DNA of 22,826 bases from DATEVL01 sp964448245 (lineage in GTDB: Bacteria; Chloroflexota; Anaerolineae; Anaerolineales; E44-bin32). The stretch is from assembly GCA_964448245.1 (NCBI GenBank), contig CAYUWF010000032.1, positions 1 through 22,826 of the forward strand. The letters are read 5' to 3'. This document shows positions 1 through 7,489 of the stretch, one piece after another. A program made the position numbers and the translations under genes. The notes under the pieces were generated by a model that worked only from the letters and a program-made list of their open reading frames with translations, was not told the origin of the DNA and did no database searches. Every line of letters starts with the position of its first letter. Position 1 is the first letter of the stretch.

Positions 1-566
1 GCCAGGCCCGCGGCCAGCGCCGCCGCCCACTCCAGCCCGATCTCGTACCCGCCTCCGATGGCTCCTTCGAGGACGAGCAGGCGTATCCCTTCCGCCGCCG
101 GCCCTTCGGGCCCCTCCGGCGAGAACGTGTCGAGAGGGACGCCGTTTCGAATGACGATGCTCCGTCCGCGGGCGGCCCCGTGGCTCCTCTCCCACCAGCG
201 CCGGACGAAGTCGCTCTGATAGACGACCGTCGCCGCCAGGTGCGCCCGCGTCCAACGCAGCAACAAGTTGTTGGCCTCGGCCCGCAGGTAGTGGCGCAGG
301 CCGGTCCGCCGCCGGCGATGGATCCAATTCAGGCCATCCAGACGCTGCAGGATGGGGACGCCGTGTCGCTTCGCTCGGCGCAGGCCGGCCACGTTTCGGC
401 TGCCTCCGATCACGAGGACCGCGTCGCAAGACGCCTCCTCCAGCCGATAGGTGACGGCGTGCCCACGCGCCTCCAGCCCGGCCGCTAGGCGGCGCTGGAA
501 ACTGGCCGGTCCGGCGAGGCCGGAAAGGCGCGTTACCAGGCAGAGGCATTTCGAGGAGGAACCCAT
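1..566 (-). CDS. Glycosyltransferase family 4, N-terminal part (cut by window edge)
   Basis: The frame is open from ATG at 566 to base 1 without a stop, giving 188 codons of the N-terminal GT-B Rossmann domain. Visible signs of a GT4 enzyme are the start LVTRLSGLAGPASFQRRLAA, a short strand DAVLVIGGS, LQRLDGLNWIHR, and VVYQSDFVRRWWER followed by VIRNGVPLDTFSP, the usual hinge-side motif of this family. It probably transfers a sugar from an activated donor to a growing surface polysaccharide at the inner face of the membrane. It is the third gene of a minus-strand run after wecC and wecB, 34 bp behind the wecB stop, and that gap is filled by GGTCAGT repeats. No good Shine-Dalgarno is seen, only GGCCACCT directly before ATG. 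The donor-binding C-terminal half lies outside the window, so acceptor and donor cannot be named. Confidence 0.8.
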   Translation of the reverse strand, partial: MGSSSKCLCLVTRLSGLAGPASFQRRLAAGLEARGHAVTYRLEEASCDAVLVIGGSRNVAGLRRAKRHGVPILQRLDGLNWIHRRRRTGLRHYLRAEANNLLLRWTRAHLAATVVYQSDFVRRWWERSHGAARGRSIVIRNGVPLDTFSPEGPEGPAAEGIRLLVLEGAIGGGYEIGLEWAAALAAGL

Positions 567-576
567 AGGTGGCCGA

Positions 577-656
577 TGGTCAGTGGTCAGTGGTCAGTGG
601 TCAGTCAGCGGATCCGGCTTGGTCGGACTGAGCACTGACCCCTGGCCACTGACCAC
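577..656. repeat. GGTCAGT tandem units with inverted partner (MITE-like)
   Basis: Four perfect head-to-tail GGTCAGT units occupy 578-605. About 40 bp away, CCACTGACCAC at 645-655 is the exact reverse complement of GTGGTCAGTGG in the tandem block, so the whole can fold into a hairpin. The wecB stop codon (601-603) lies inside the block. A related copy flanks the assembly gap at 5809-5908. Confidence 0.75.
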
Positions 657-1770
657 TCCCCAGCAGCGCTTCCACAATCCTCTCCGCCGCGTGCCCATCG
701 CCGAACGGGTTGACGGCGTGGGCCATCGTGGCGTACGCCTGCGGGTCGTCCAGCAGACGGCGGACTTCGGCTTCGATCCGATCTGCCTCGGTCCCCACCA
801 GGCGCGCCGTCCCGGCCTCGATCGCCTCGGGCCGCTCGGTGACCTGGCGCATCACGAGCACCGGCTTTCCCAGCGCCGGCCCTTCTTCCTGCAGCCCGCC
901 CGAATCCGTCAACACCAGCGTGGCGCGGTTGAGCAAGTAGACCATCGGCAGGTAGTCCAGTGGATCGAGCAGCGCGATGTTCGGCACGTCACCGAGCATC
1001 CGCTGGGCGGGCTCGCGCACATTCGGGTTGAGGTGCACCGGGTAGACGAAGTACACGCCGTCGCCATAAAGCTCCGCCAGACGGCGCAGGGCGGTGAAGA
1101 TCCGCTCCAGCGGCGCGCCGAAGTTCTCCCGGCGGTGGGCCGTCACCAGGATGACCCGGCGGTCGAAGGGCACGCCGGCCAGCGGGCCGGAGGCAGGATC
1201 ATAGGGCCGGGCGGCGACGGCCCGCAGCGCATCGATCACCGGATTGCCGGTGACGACGATGCGATGGGGGGCGACGCCCTCGCGCAGCAGGTTATCCCGA
1301 GCCCGCTCCGTCGGCGCAAAGTGAAGGTCGGCCAACACGCCGGCCACGCGTCGGTTGATCTCCTCGGGGAACGGCTGCCACTTGTCCCCGGTCCGCAGTC
1401 CGGCCTCGACGTGGCCGAGGCGGATGTGCCGGTAGTACGCCAGCAGCGCCGTCGCCATGACGGTCGTCGTGTCGCCCTGCACCAGCACCCAGTCCGGTTG
1501 GAAGCGCTCGAGGACAGGATCCAACCCGCGGAAGATCGCCGTCGTCAGCGGTGCCAGGGCCTGGTCCTGCTCCATCAGGTTTAGGTCGAAGTCGGGGGTG
1601 ATCCCGAACAGGCCCAGCACCTGGTCGAGCATCTGGCGGTGTTGGGCCGTGACGCAGACGCGGGCCTCGACGCCGGGCGCGTGGCGCAGCCGCTCGACGA
1701 CCGGGGCCATCTTGACCGCTTCCGGTCGCGTCCCGAAGACCGACAGGACGCGCCTCGGCCGCTCAGACAT
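601..1770 (-). CDS. wecB: UDP-N-acetylglucosamine 2-epimerase (non-hydrolysing)
   Basis: Converts UDP-GlcNAc to UDP-ManNAc in the cytoplasm, the first step towards UDP-ManNAcA for surface polysaccharide. The family signatures appear in order: FGTRPEAVKMAPVV at the N-terminus, TAQHRQMLDQ, VQGDTTTVMA, GHVEAGLRTG, PFPEEINRR, TGNPVIDAL, TAHRREN and TDSGGLQEEGPALGKPVLV. The catalytic Asp, two Glu and His positions of the family are all present. ATG at 1770 was chosen because it starts right before the first strand and overlaps the wecC stop by 8 bp (translational coupling); an upstream in-frame ATG at 1974 would lie inside wecC. Length is 389 aa, slightly long for the family, because the last 15 to 18 residues after RIVEALLG are translated from the GGTCAGT repeat. 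Confidence 0.93.
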   Translation of the reverse strand: MSERPRRVLSVFGTRPEAVKMAPVVERLRHAPGVEARVCVTAQHRQMLDQVLGLFGITPDFDLNLMEQDQALAPLTTAIFRGLDPVLERFQPDWVLVQGDTTTVMATALLAYYRHIRLGHVEAGLRTGDKWQPFPEEINRRVAGVLADLHFAPTERARDNLLREGVAPHRIVVTGNPVIDALRAVAARPYDPASGPLAGVPFDRRVILVTAHRRENFGAPLERIFTALRRLAELYGDGVYFVYPVHLNPNVREPAQRMLGDVPNIALLDPLDYLPMVYLLNRATLVLTDSGGLQEEGPALGKPVLVMRQVTERPEAIEAGTARLVGTEADRIEAEVRRLLDDPQAYATMAHAVNPFGDGHAAERIVEALLGSGQWPGVSAQSDQAGSAD

Positions 1771-3310
1771 CAGGCGTACCGGCCGCGGGGCGATGGGTGC
1801 GCGCCGACGGTTCGTCTTCTCCCTCAGGCGGCGATCCCTGCCTGAGCGGAGGCGGCTCCGATCCCCCGGCCTTGTCGTCCAACTCCGCGGCCGGCAGCCT
1901 GCCCTGAGCGGAGCGAAGGGTCGAAGGGCCCCTCCGATTCGCCGACCCACCCCCACCCTCCCCTTCGCCAGCACCCCGAGGCGCAGCCGAGGGGCCCCCT
2001 TTCAGGGGGAGGAGGGAGCCCGTCCTGAGCTCCGTCGAAGAACCCACACCGAGCACGTACAGCGTGAAGCCGGCCTCTTCCCAGGTACGGCGCGGCAGCA
2101 CGCCGCGCGCGTCGAACACGACCCGGCCGCGCATCCGGCCTGCCGCCCAGGCCGGATCGAGGCCGGCCAGACTGCGGTGATCGACGAGCAGGATCATGGC
2201 ATCGGCCCCGTCGAGCGCGGCCTCGAGCGACGGAACGGCTTGCGCGCCGGGGGCGACCGCCTGCGGCGCATGGGGTTCGAACGTACGCACCACCGCCCCG
2301 GCCGCTGCCAGTCGGCGCGCCACCTCGAGCGCCGGGCTCTGGCGCAGGTCATCGACATCGGCCTTGTACGCCAGACCGAGGGCGGCGACGATCTTGCCTC
2401 GCACCCCCCCCAGCGCCGCCTCGACTCGCGCCGCGACGCGCGCGGGCTGCCGGTCGTTTACCAACCGGGCCTGGCGGATCAGATCGGTCTCCTGCGGCGC
2501 CGATTCGACCAGGAACCACGGATCGACGCTGATGCAGTGTCCGCCGACGCCCGGCCCGGGACGAAGGACATCGACGCGCGGGTGGCGGTTGGCCAGGGCG
2601 ATCGCCTCCCAGACGTCGACGCCGAAACGCTCCGCCAGCAGGGCGAACTCGTTGGCCACGGCGATGTTGACATCGCGGTAAGTGTTCTCCATGAGCTTGA
2701 CCATTTCGGCCGTCGTGGCATCGGTCAACACGATCTCGCCTTTGACGAAGACCGAGTACAGCTCGCGCCCGGCCTCGGCCGAAGCGCGGTTGAAACCGCC
2801 GATGACGCGGGCGTTCTCGATCAGCTCGCGCAGGATCTGGCCGGGCAGCACACGTTCGGGCGAGTAGGCCAGCCAGAAGTCCTCGCCCGGCCGCAGGCCG
2901 GACTCGGCCAGGATCGGCGCCACGACGTCCACCGTCGTGCGCGGCGGCGACGTCGATTCGAGCACGACCAGGTTCCCTCGCCGCAGGTGCGGCACGACCG
3001 CCCGCGCCGCCGCCCGCACGGCGCTCAGATCGGCGCCCTTATCGGCTTGAATGGGAGTCGGCACGGCGATCAGGAAGGCATCGGCCGGCTCGGGCCGTTC
3101 GGCCACGCGCAGGTTTCCCGACCCGAAGGCGGCCTGCACCAGCCCGCGCAGACCGGGCTCCTGGATGTGGAGCTCCCCGTTGCGCAGGACATCGACGATG
3201 CGTCGATTGACATCGACGCCGATGACCTGCAAGCCGTTCGTGGCAAAGGTGCTGGCGGTAGGCAGCCCGATGTACCCCAGCCCTAGCACGCACAGCGAGT
3301 GGAAAGGCAT
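1763..3310 (-). CDS. wecC: UDP-N-acetyl-D-mannosamine dehydrogenase, with repeat-derived C-terminal tail
   Basis: NAD-dependent four-electron oxidation of UDP-ManNAc to UDP-ManNAcA. The N-terminal Rossmann motif VLGLGYIGLPTA, the middle-domain SPERVLPGQ and KLMENTYRDVNIA, and the active-site GVGGHCISVDPWF with nucleophile Cys259 identify the UDP-sugar dehydrogenase family; the Cys loop is the WecC form. ATG at 3310 is preceded by GGGAGG with 6 nt spacing, which decides it over the in-frame start at 3334. The enzyme core ends near residue 418 (YVLGVG, about base 2055). The remaining roughly 97 residues are Gly/Pro/Arg-rich low complexity and correspond to dispersed repeat DNA, so they are probably not a folded domain. 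It is the first gene of the wecC-wecB-glycosyltransferase run. Confidence 0.93.
   Translation of the reverse strand: MPFHSLCVLGLGYIGLPTASTFATNGLQVIGVDVNRRIVDVLRNGELHIQEPGLRGLVQAAFGSGNLRVAERPEPADAFLIAVPTPIQADKGADLSAVRAAARAVVPHLRRGNLVVLESTSPPRTTVDVVAPILAESGLRPGEDFWLAYSPERVLPGQILRELIENARVIGGFNRASAEAGRELYSVFVKGEIVLTDATTAEMVKLMENTYRDVNIAVANEFALLAERFGVDVWEAIALANRHPRVDVLRPGPGVGGHCISVDPWFLVESAPQETDLIRQARLVNDRQPARVAARVEAALGGVRGKIVAALGLAYKADVDDLRQSPALEVARRLAAAGAVVRTFEPHAPQAVAPGAQAVPSLEAALDGADAMILLVDHRSLAGLDPAWAAGRMRGRVVFDARGVLPRRTWEEAGFTLYVLGVGSSTELRTGSLLPLKGGPSAAPRGAGEGEGGGGSANRRGPSTLRSAQGRLPAAELDDKAGGSEPPPLRQGSPPEGEDEPSARTHRPAAGTPDV
1832..2050. repeat. Cluster of TTCGAC..GCTCAGG dispersed repeats inside the wecC 3' end
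   Basis: Read on the minus strand there are three variants of the same short element: TTCTTCGACGGAGCTCAGGA near 2042, CCCTTCGACCCTTCGCTCCG continuing into CTCAGGG near 1931, and CTCCGCTCAGGCAGGG near 1855. A purine/pyrimidine-biased stretch lies between the first two. The same words recur in the intergenic stretches near 3354, 13824 and 19805. Confidence 0.6.
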
Positions 3311-3333
3311 GCTTGTCCTCCCGCCGGCGCGCA

Positions 3334-3339
3334 ATTATC
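3334..3339 (-). promoter_or_regulatory. Possible -10 box for the wecC operon
   Basis: GATAAT on the minus strand lies 24 bp upstream of the wecC ATG, leaving a short leader that contains the GGGAGG ribosome binding site. No convincing -35 hexamer is seen, and the place where one would be falls into repeat copy A. Weak call. Confidence 0.3.
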
Positions 3340-3353
3340 GCACAAAGACACAC

Positions 3354-3436
3354 CCTTCGATATCATCCCCAGTGAAGCGAGGGACTGCGCGCGGACCCGT
3401 CGCTGCCGCTCCGGCTCAGCGCTCCGCTCAGGGAGG
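3354..3436 (+). repeat. 83-bp dispersed repeat, copy A
   Basis: It starts CCTTCGATATCATCCC and ends CCGCTCAGGGAGG. It matches, in inverted orientation and over the same 83 bp, the copy at 13824-13906, with scattered mismatches. A partial copy lies at 3575-3620. The core AGTGAAGCGAGGGACTG is identical in all three. Confidence 0.8.
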
Positions 3437-3574
3437 TACTTCCCTGATGGGAGGATACTCCACGCTAAGCGGAGGCCGACGGCCTATATCCTTTGCTCCG
3501 CTAAGGATGGTATCGAAACTTGCCCCGTGAGGCGGCCGCTGCGGCGGCTCGAGTGCAAGGGGCTCCCGCTCAGG

Positions 3575-3620
3575 CCCTTCGATAACCATCCAGAGTGAAG
3601 CGAGGGACTGCGCGCGGACG
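3575..3620 (+). repeat. 83-bp dispersed repeat, truncated copy B
   Basis: CCCTTCGATAACCATCC is followed by the invariant core AGTGAAGCGAGGGACTG and CGCGCGGA. It matches the first half of copy A in the same orientation 221 bp upstream; the second half is missing. Confidence 0.75.
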
Positions 3621-3675
3621 CGGAACAGAGGTCGAGGATCGGCCTCGCCTCAGGATATGTCGCTCGCCGCGAGGC

Positions 3676-3681
3676 TATAAT
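3676..3681 (+). promoter_or_regulatory. Candidate -10 box TATAAT before the membrane-EEP gene
   Basis: A perfect TATAAT (context GAGGCTATAATCTCC) lies between repeat copy B and the gap, on the strand of the gene starting at 3829. No clear -35 is visible. True distance to the gene is unknown because 100 N lie between. Confidence 0.35.
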
Positions 3682-3722
3682 CTCCCCGCCGCGAGCGGAT
3701 CGCGTCTTCGCATCGCGCTTCG

Positions 3723-3822
3723 NNNNNNNNNNNNNNNNNNNNNNNNNNNNNNNNNNNNNNNNNNNNNNNNNNNNNNNNNNNNNNNNNNNNNNNNNNNNNN
3801 NNNNNNNNNNNNNNNNNNNNNN
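3723..3822. other. Assembly gap (100 N)
   Basis: Exactly 100 N, a conventional placeholder, so the real length is unknown. It ends 6 bp before the ATG at 3829, so the promoter-proximal region, and possibly a longer N-terminus of the next gene, may be missing. Confidence 0.99.
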
Positions 3823-3828
3823 TCTTCG

Positions 3829-5751
3829 ATGAACTGGTTCCGAGTCGCCACTCTGCGCGGGCTGGCCTTGCCGGCCCTCGTCACCGTGCTCGGCCTGCAG
3901 AGCCTGCGGGTGTACTACCCCAGCCTCGCCTGGTACCTTCGCGACACCGTCGGGGTCGGTTCGATGACCCTGGGCGGGATCGCTTTTGCCACTTTCCTCA
4001 TTGGATTCCTGGCGCCGCTCGTACGGCGGGCCTTCGGCTCACGCGGCGCCTTGTGGTTCGCCGGTGGCGGCCTGGCGGGCATGCGCCTCTTGGAGCAGTT
4101 CTCGTCCGACCCTGCGCTCGACCTCTACCTGAGCCTGGCCTCGGTCGCCCTCTTCTTGATCTTCTTGAGTGCCTTCATCGCCCACACCAGGGCGGCCGAC
4201 GGACCGGCGGGGCCCTATCGCATCGCCGGAGGCCTGATCCTCGGCCTGGCTCTCGATACCCTGATCAAAGGCGCCGCCGGCACCCTCGACCTGAGCTGGA
4301 CGCCCGCTATCGGCGCGGTCGTAGTCGTGCTGGCGCTGGTGGCGTTGACCCTGTGGCTGATCGCCCTCGAACCGACGCCCCTCCGATCGGCGCCCTCGGA
4401 AGTGGCCTGGTCGCGCGCCCTGCCTCTCATCGGCCTCGGCTCGCTCCTGCTGATCGAGGCCCTGATCGTCCTCAACCAGGGGTGGGTGGCGCAGGTCTCC
4501 GGCATCCCCTCGACGACCGCCTTCGCCGTGCTGCTCCTGGGGATCCTGGCTATGGCCGCCGGAGCCGCCCTGGCTTTCGCCCGTCCGTCACTGCACCGGC
4601 TGCCGGTCGCAGCCCTGGCGGCGCTGCTCGTTTTCCTGGCCGTGCCGCGCACCGTGGAGCTGGCCGCCTACCTGCCCATCGTCGTCCTGCTGATCCAGTT
4701 CACACTCGGCTGGGGACTGGGCCTAATGGCCCTACGCGGCGCGGAACCGACGCGCACCGGCCTGGGCCGCACCTCGGGCTCCGTGACGCTGGGCATGTTG
4801 CTCTACCTGCTGCTGGCCTTCGTCTATTACGTCTCCTTCGATATCGCCCTGCCGCTCCCGCGCGGCTGGGTCGTCCCTCTGGCCTCGCTGATCTACGCCG
4901 TTTGCATGATCGGCGCGGTGAGAGGCGCCGCCGGACGCGCGCCGCAGAAGGACCTGACGGCGGTCACGGCGGCCGGGGGCGTCGCGGCGTTGGGCCTCGT
5001 TTTCGCCCTGCTCCTGCCGACCGCTGCGACTCCGCCGGAGGAGTCGGCTCCCACCGGCCGGGTGATGACCTTCAACATCCACTCGGCCTTCAATCGCGCC
5101 GGGCGTCTCGATCCGGAGGCGATCGCCCGGGTGATCGCCTCGCGCCAGCCCGACGTCGTCGTCCTGCAGGAGGTCTCGCGGGGCTGGCTCATCGATGGCT
5201 CGGTCGATCTGGTCGACTGGCTGGCCCGCCGCCTGGGGATGCAGGTCGTTTTCGAGGGCACGGCGGACCCGATCTGGGGGAATGCGATCCTCAGCCGGGT
5301 CGGTTTCACGGAGTACGGGTCGGCGCCGCTCCCCGTCGCCGGCACGCTGCTCCCGCGCGGCTTGCTCTGGGCCCGCGTCGACCTCGGCCTGGACGAGCCG
5401 GTGCTGATCATCGGCACGCACCTGCACCACATCGCCGAGGAGCCTGAGCCCCGTCTGGCCCAGATCCCGGTCCTGCTGGACTTCTGGGGCGACGCCGGGC
5501 ACACCGTCCTGATGGGGGACTTGAACGCCGAGCCCGACTGGCCGGAGATGGAGCTGATCCTTCAGGCCGGCATGGTCGACGCGTGGTCGGAAGCCGGCGA
5601 TGGGCCCGGCCTAACGTGGCCGGCAGACGATCCCTTCCAGCGCATCGACTGGATCTGGCTCAGCCCCGACCTGCAGGCATTGACGGCGGAGACGGTGGAG
5701 AGCACCGTCTCGGACCACCGCGCCGTCGTGGCGGATCTCGGCGTCCGTTGA
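3829..5751 (+). CDS. Multi-pass membrane protein with C-terminal endonuclease/exonuclease/phosphatase (EEP) domain
   Basis: 640 aa from the ATG just after the gap; a start further upstream inside the gap cannot be excluded. Residues about 10-400 form roughly a dozen hydrophobic segments. Residues 412-640 are an EEP fold: MTFNIHSAF with Asn416, metal-binding Glu448 in LQEVSRG, GTHLHH, GDLNAEP with Asp564 and Asn566, DWIWLSP, and the terminal SDHRAVV with Asp629/His630. All metal and catalytic positions of the DNase I/sphingomyelinase-like superfamily are kept, so a phosphodiesterase or phosphatase active on a phosphorylated, possibly lipid, substrate at the membrane is likely. The order (membrane domain then EEP) resembles eukaryotic CWH43/PGAP2IP, which remodels GPI-anchor lipids; that similarity is architectural only. 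The substrate is unknown. Confidence 0.85.
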   Translation: MNWFRVATLRGLALPALVTVLGLQSLRVYYPSLAWYLRDTVGVGSMTLGGIAFATFLIGFLAPLVRRAFGSRGALWFAGGGLAGMRLLEQFSSDPALDLYLSLASVALFLIFLSAFIAHTRAADGPAGPYRIAGGLILGLALDTLIKGAAGTLDLSWTPAIGAVVVVLALVALTLWLIALEPTPLRSAPSEVAWSRALPLIGLGSLLLIEALIVLNQGWVAQVSGIPSTTAFAVLLLGILAMAAGAALAFARPSLHRLPVAALAALLVFLAVPRTVELAAYLPIVVLLIQFTLGWGLGLMALRGAEPTRTGLGRTSGSVTLGMLLYLLLAFVYYVSFDIALPLPRGWVVPLASLIYAVCMIGAVRGAAGRAPQKDLTAVTAAGGVAALGLVFALLLPTAATPPEESAPTGRVMTFNIHSAFNRAGRLDPEAIARVIASRQPDVVVLQEVSRGWLIDGSVDLVDWLARRLGMQVVFEGTADPIWGNAILSRVGFTEYGSAPLPVAGTLLPRGLLWARVDLGLDEPVLIIGTHLHHIAEEPEPRLAQIPVLLDFWGDAGHTVLMGDLNAEPDWPEMELILQAGMVDAWSEAGDGPGLTWPADDPFQRIDWIWLSPDLQALTAETVESTVSDHRAVVADLGVR

Positions 5752-5790
5752 GACCCGAAGCGCATGACGCCTAGGTAGGCGCCCGCAGGA

Positions 5791-5920
5791 GTGGTCAGTG
5801 ATCAGTGGNNNNNNNNNNNNNNNNNNNNNNNNNNNNNNNNNNNNNNNNNNNNNNNNNNNNNNNNNNNNNNNNNNNNNNNNNNNNNNNNNNNNNNNNNNNN
5901 NNNNNNNNTGGCCACTGTTC
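5791..5920. repeat. GTCAGTG repeat flanking an assembly gap
   Basis: GTGGTCAGTGATCAGTGG ends directly at the first N, and TGGCCACTG begins directly after the last N (5809-5908). These are the two inverted arms of the element seen at 577-656, so the gap probably sits within or between copies of it. Confidence 0.6.
5809..5908. other. Assembly gap (100 N)
   Basis: Exactly 100 N between the membrane-EEP gene and the cupin gene; true length unknown. Confidence 0.99.
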
Positions 5921-5933
5921 TTGGAGGTCTACC

Positions 5934-6266
5934 ATGCCTTTCGGCAACGACTTCTGGATCCGCCCGCAGGAAGCGTTCAACCTGCTGCCAGGGCCCGACG
6001 GTGAGCGGTTCGCTCGAGTCCTCGAGCGCCCGGGCCTAGAGGTCGAGATCTATGCCCCGCGCGGCCTGGATCCACAAACCCCGCACACCCGCGATGAGAT
6101 CTACGTCGTCATCTCTGGCAGCGGCATCTTCCGCAATCGGGAACGCAGCCACTCCTTCGGCCCGGGGGACCTGATGTTCGTGCCAGCCGGCGTCGACCAT
6201 CGTTTCGAGTCGTTCAGCCCCGATCTTGCGGTTTGGGTCATCTTCGTCGGCGAGCGCGCTGAGTGA
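5934..6266 (+). CDS. Small single-domain cupin protein
   Basis: 110 aa. The ATG follows TTGGAGG with 6 nt spacing, and the frame is otherwise open back into the gap. One double-stranded beta-helix domain is visible: cupin motif 1 is PQTPHTRDEIYVVISGSG and motif 2 is GDLMFVPAGVDHRFE. The usual HxHxxxE ligand set is changed: His51 is kept, the second position is Arg53, and Glu55 and motif-2 His89 remain. Metal binding through three side chains is therefore possible but not canonical. Stand-alone cupins of this size act as isomerases, dioxygenases or small-ligand binders; nothing here points to one of these. It is probably transcribed alone, as a strong terminator follows 26 bp after the stop. 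Confidence 0.85.
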   Translation: MPFGNDFWIRPQEAFNLLPGPDGERFARVLERPGLEVEIYAPRGLDPQTPHTRDEIYVVISGSGIFRNRERSHSFGPGDLMFVPAGVDHRFESFSPDLAVWVIFVGERAE

Positions 6267-6292
6267 CATCGAAGCGCGGCCGGCCCTCCCCC

Positions 6293-6337
6293 AGCAGCCC
6301 TCGCTCGGCCTGACGGCCGGGCTGGGCTCTGCTTTTT
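6293..6337 (+). terminator. Rho-independent terminator after the cupin gene
   Basis: A nested hairpin: outer arms AGCAG and CTGCT, then CCC with GGG, then an inner stem GCTCGGCC with GGCCGGGC around a TGAC loop. It is followed at once by a run of five T. It lies 26 bp after the cupin stop and separates it from the dehydrogenase gene. Confidence 0.75.
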
Positions 6338-6428
6338 ATCGGGCCGCTCAGTCTGACGCCTTTCTGCCCTTCCGCTTCGATGAGTGACACCGAAGGGGTC
6401 GCGCCGGTGGCGGCCGGTGCGGCCAAGG

Positions 6429-6434
6429 TAGAAT
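6429..6434 (+). promoter_or_regulatory. Candidate -10 box TAGAAT before the dehydrogenase gene
   Basis: TAGAAT in the context AAGGTAGAATAGCC lies 69 bp upstream of the ATG at 6504 and just behind the cupin terminator, where a new transcription unit should start. The same GGTAGAAT word stands before the Trm112-like gene. No clear -35. Confidence 0.35.
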
Positions 6435-6503
6435 AGCCGGCGCGCCTGTCGGCCGATCTGTGATCGCCCGAGGGCGCGCCCGCCCCTCCGGACCCGTGCC
6501 GCG

Positions 6504-7439
6504 ATGCCCCCCGTCCCCCCCGCCTGGCGCGTTCTCGTCTCCGACGGTCTGGCCGAAGCCGGTCTGGCGCAGCTTCGCCGACAGGCGGAGGTCATCCTCG
6601 AAGACCGCGCGGCGTTGGGCCAGGTGGAGGCGTGGATCGTCCGCGGCAGATCGCAGGTGGATGCGCCGGCGCTGGCCGGCGCCGCGCCGCGCTTGCGCGT
6701 CGTCGGCCGGGCGGGCGTCGGCGTCGACAACATCGATCTGCAGGCGGCGCGCCGGCACGGCGTCATCGTCCTCACGGCGCCCGACGCCACGACGACGGCC
6801 GTCGCCGAGCACACGCTCGGCCTGATGTTGGCGCTGGCCCGGCACATTCCCGCCGGGGATGCCGCCCTGCGCCGCGGCGAGTGGCCCAAGGGCGCGCTGC
6901 TGGGGAGCGAGCTCGAAGGCAAAACGCTGGGGCTGGTCGGCTTCGGCCGCATCGGCCGCGCCGTCGGCCGGCGCGCCGCCGCCTTCGGGATGACGCTCCT
7001 CGCCTACGATCCCTATCTCGAGCAGGACGCCATCCGCCTCGGCGGCGCAGAGCCGCGCCGCCTCGAAGCCCTGCTGGCCTCCTCGGACTACGTCAGCCTG
7101 CACCTTCCCTTCTCGGAAGAGACGCGCGGCGTCTTCGACCGATCGGCCATCGCCCAAATGAAACCTGGGGCGCGCCTGGTATGCGCCGCGCGCGGCGGTC
7201 TGATCGACGAGCAGGCCCTTCAGGAGGCCCTGGACGACGGCCGCCTGGCCGGCGCGGCGCTGGACGTCTTCGCGCAGGAACCTCCGGGAGACCTGGCGCT
7301 CTTGCAGCATCCCCATCTCGTGGCCACCCCCCATCTCGGCGCCCAGACGGCCGAGGCGCAAGACCGGGTCGCCATCGACATTGTTCACGAAGTCCTGGCC
7401 GCGCTGCGCGGCGAACCCACGCGCGGGCGCGTGCTGTAG
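6504..7439 (+). CDS. D-isomer 2-hydroxyacid dehydrogenase (phosphoglycerate dehydrogenase-like, no ACT domain)
   Basis: 311 aa NAD-dependent oxidoreductase. Substrate-domain motif RAGVGVDNID and GLMLALARHIPAGD precede the nucleotide-binding motif GFGRIG (Gly146-Gly151) with the acidic YDP after the next strand. The catalytic triad is complete: Arg230 in AARGGLIDE, Glu259 in QEPP and His277 in TPHLGAQT. The sequence is closest in feel to the catalytic part of 3-phosphoglycerate dehydrogenase (serine pathway), but it stops right after the catalytic core, without the regulatory ACT domain, so it could also be a glyoxylate/hydroxypyruvate or other 2-hydroxyacid reductase. The ATG lacks a Shine-Dalgarno. 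It begins a plus-strand series with the carboxypeptidase 50 bp downstream. Confidence 0.88.
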   Translation: MPPVPPAWRVLVSDGLAEAGLAQLRRQAEVILEDRAALGQVEAWIVRGRSQVDAPALAGAAPRLRVVGRAGVGVDNIDLQAARRHGVIVLTAPDATTTAVAEHTLGLMLALARHIPAGDAALRRGEWPKGALLGSELEGKTLGLVGFGRIGRAVGRRAAAFGMTLLAYDPYLEQDAIRLGGAEPRRLEALLASSDYVSLHLPFSEETRGVFDRSAIAQMKPGARLVCAARGGLIDEQALQEALDDGRLAGAALDVFAQEPPGDLALLQHPHLVATPHLGAQTAEAQDRVAIDIVHEVLAALRGEPTRGRVL

Positions 7440-7489
7440 GACCCTCGAGCTAAGCTCCAAGCTTCCGGGGAGCTGACAAAGGAGACGAC

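Larger units (their letters stand above)
3437..3828. other. Intergenic repeat-rich stretch with assembly gap
   Basis: No credible gene is seen. The stretch holds degenerate pieces of the dispersed repeats (a CGCTAAGCGGAGGCC word near 3462 and CTCCGCTAAGG near 3498), GC-rich inverted repeats near 3530-3551, partial repeat copy B, a TATAAT box, and 100 N. Short open frames here are translations of repeat DNA. Confidence 0.6.

Noticed and set aside
1457..3286. 609-codon open frame on the plus strand opposite wecC/wecB
   Set aside because: It has no recognisable motif, is Arg/Gln/His-rich as expected of the antisense of GC-rich coding DNA, and lies opposite two genes with complete catalytic motifs.
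4732..5502. 256-codon open frame on the minus strand
   Set aside because: Lies opposite the membrane-EEP gene whose catalytic motifs are intact; no domain visible.
6258..6396. GAGTGACATCGAAG and GAGTGACACCGAAG as a target-site or element boundary
   Set aside because: Only about 14 bp of similarity, one being the end of the cupin coding sequence; the DNA between holds a terminator and no element.
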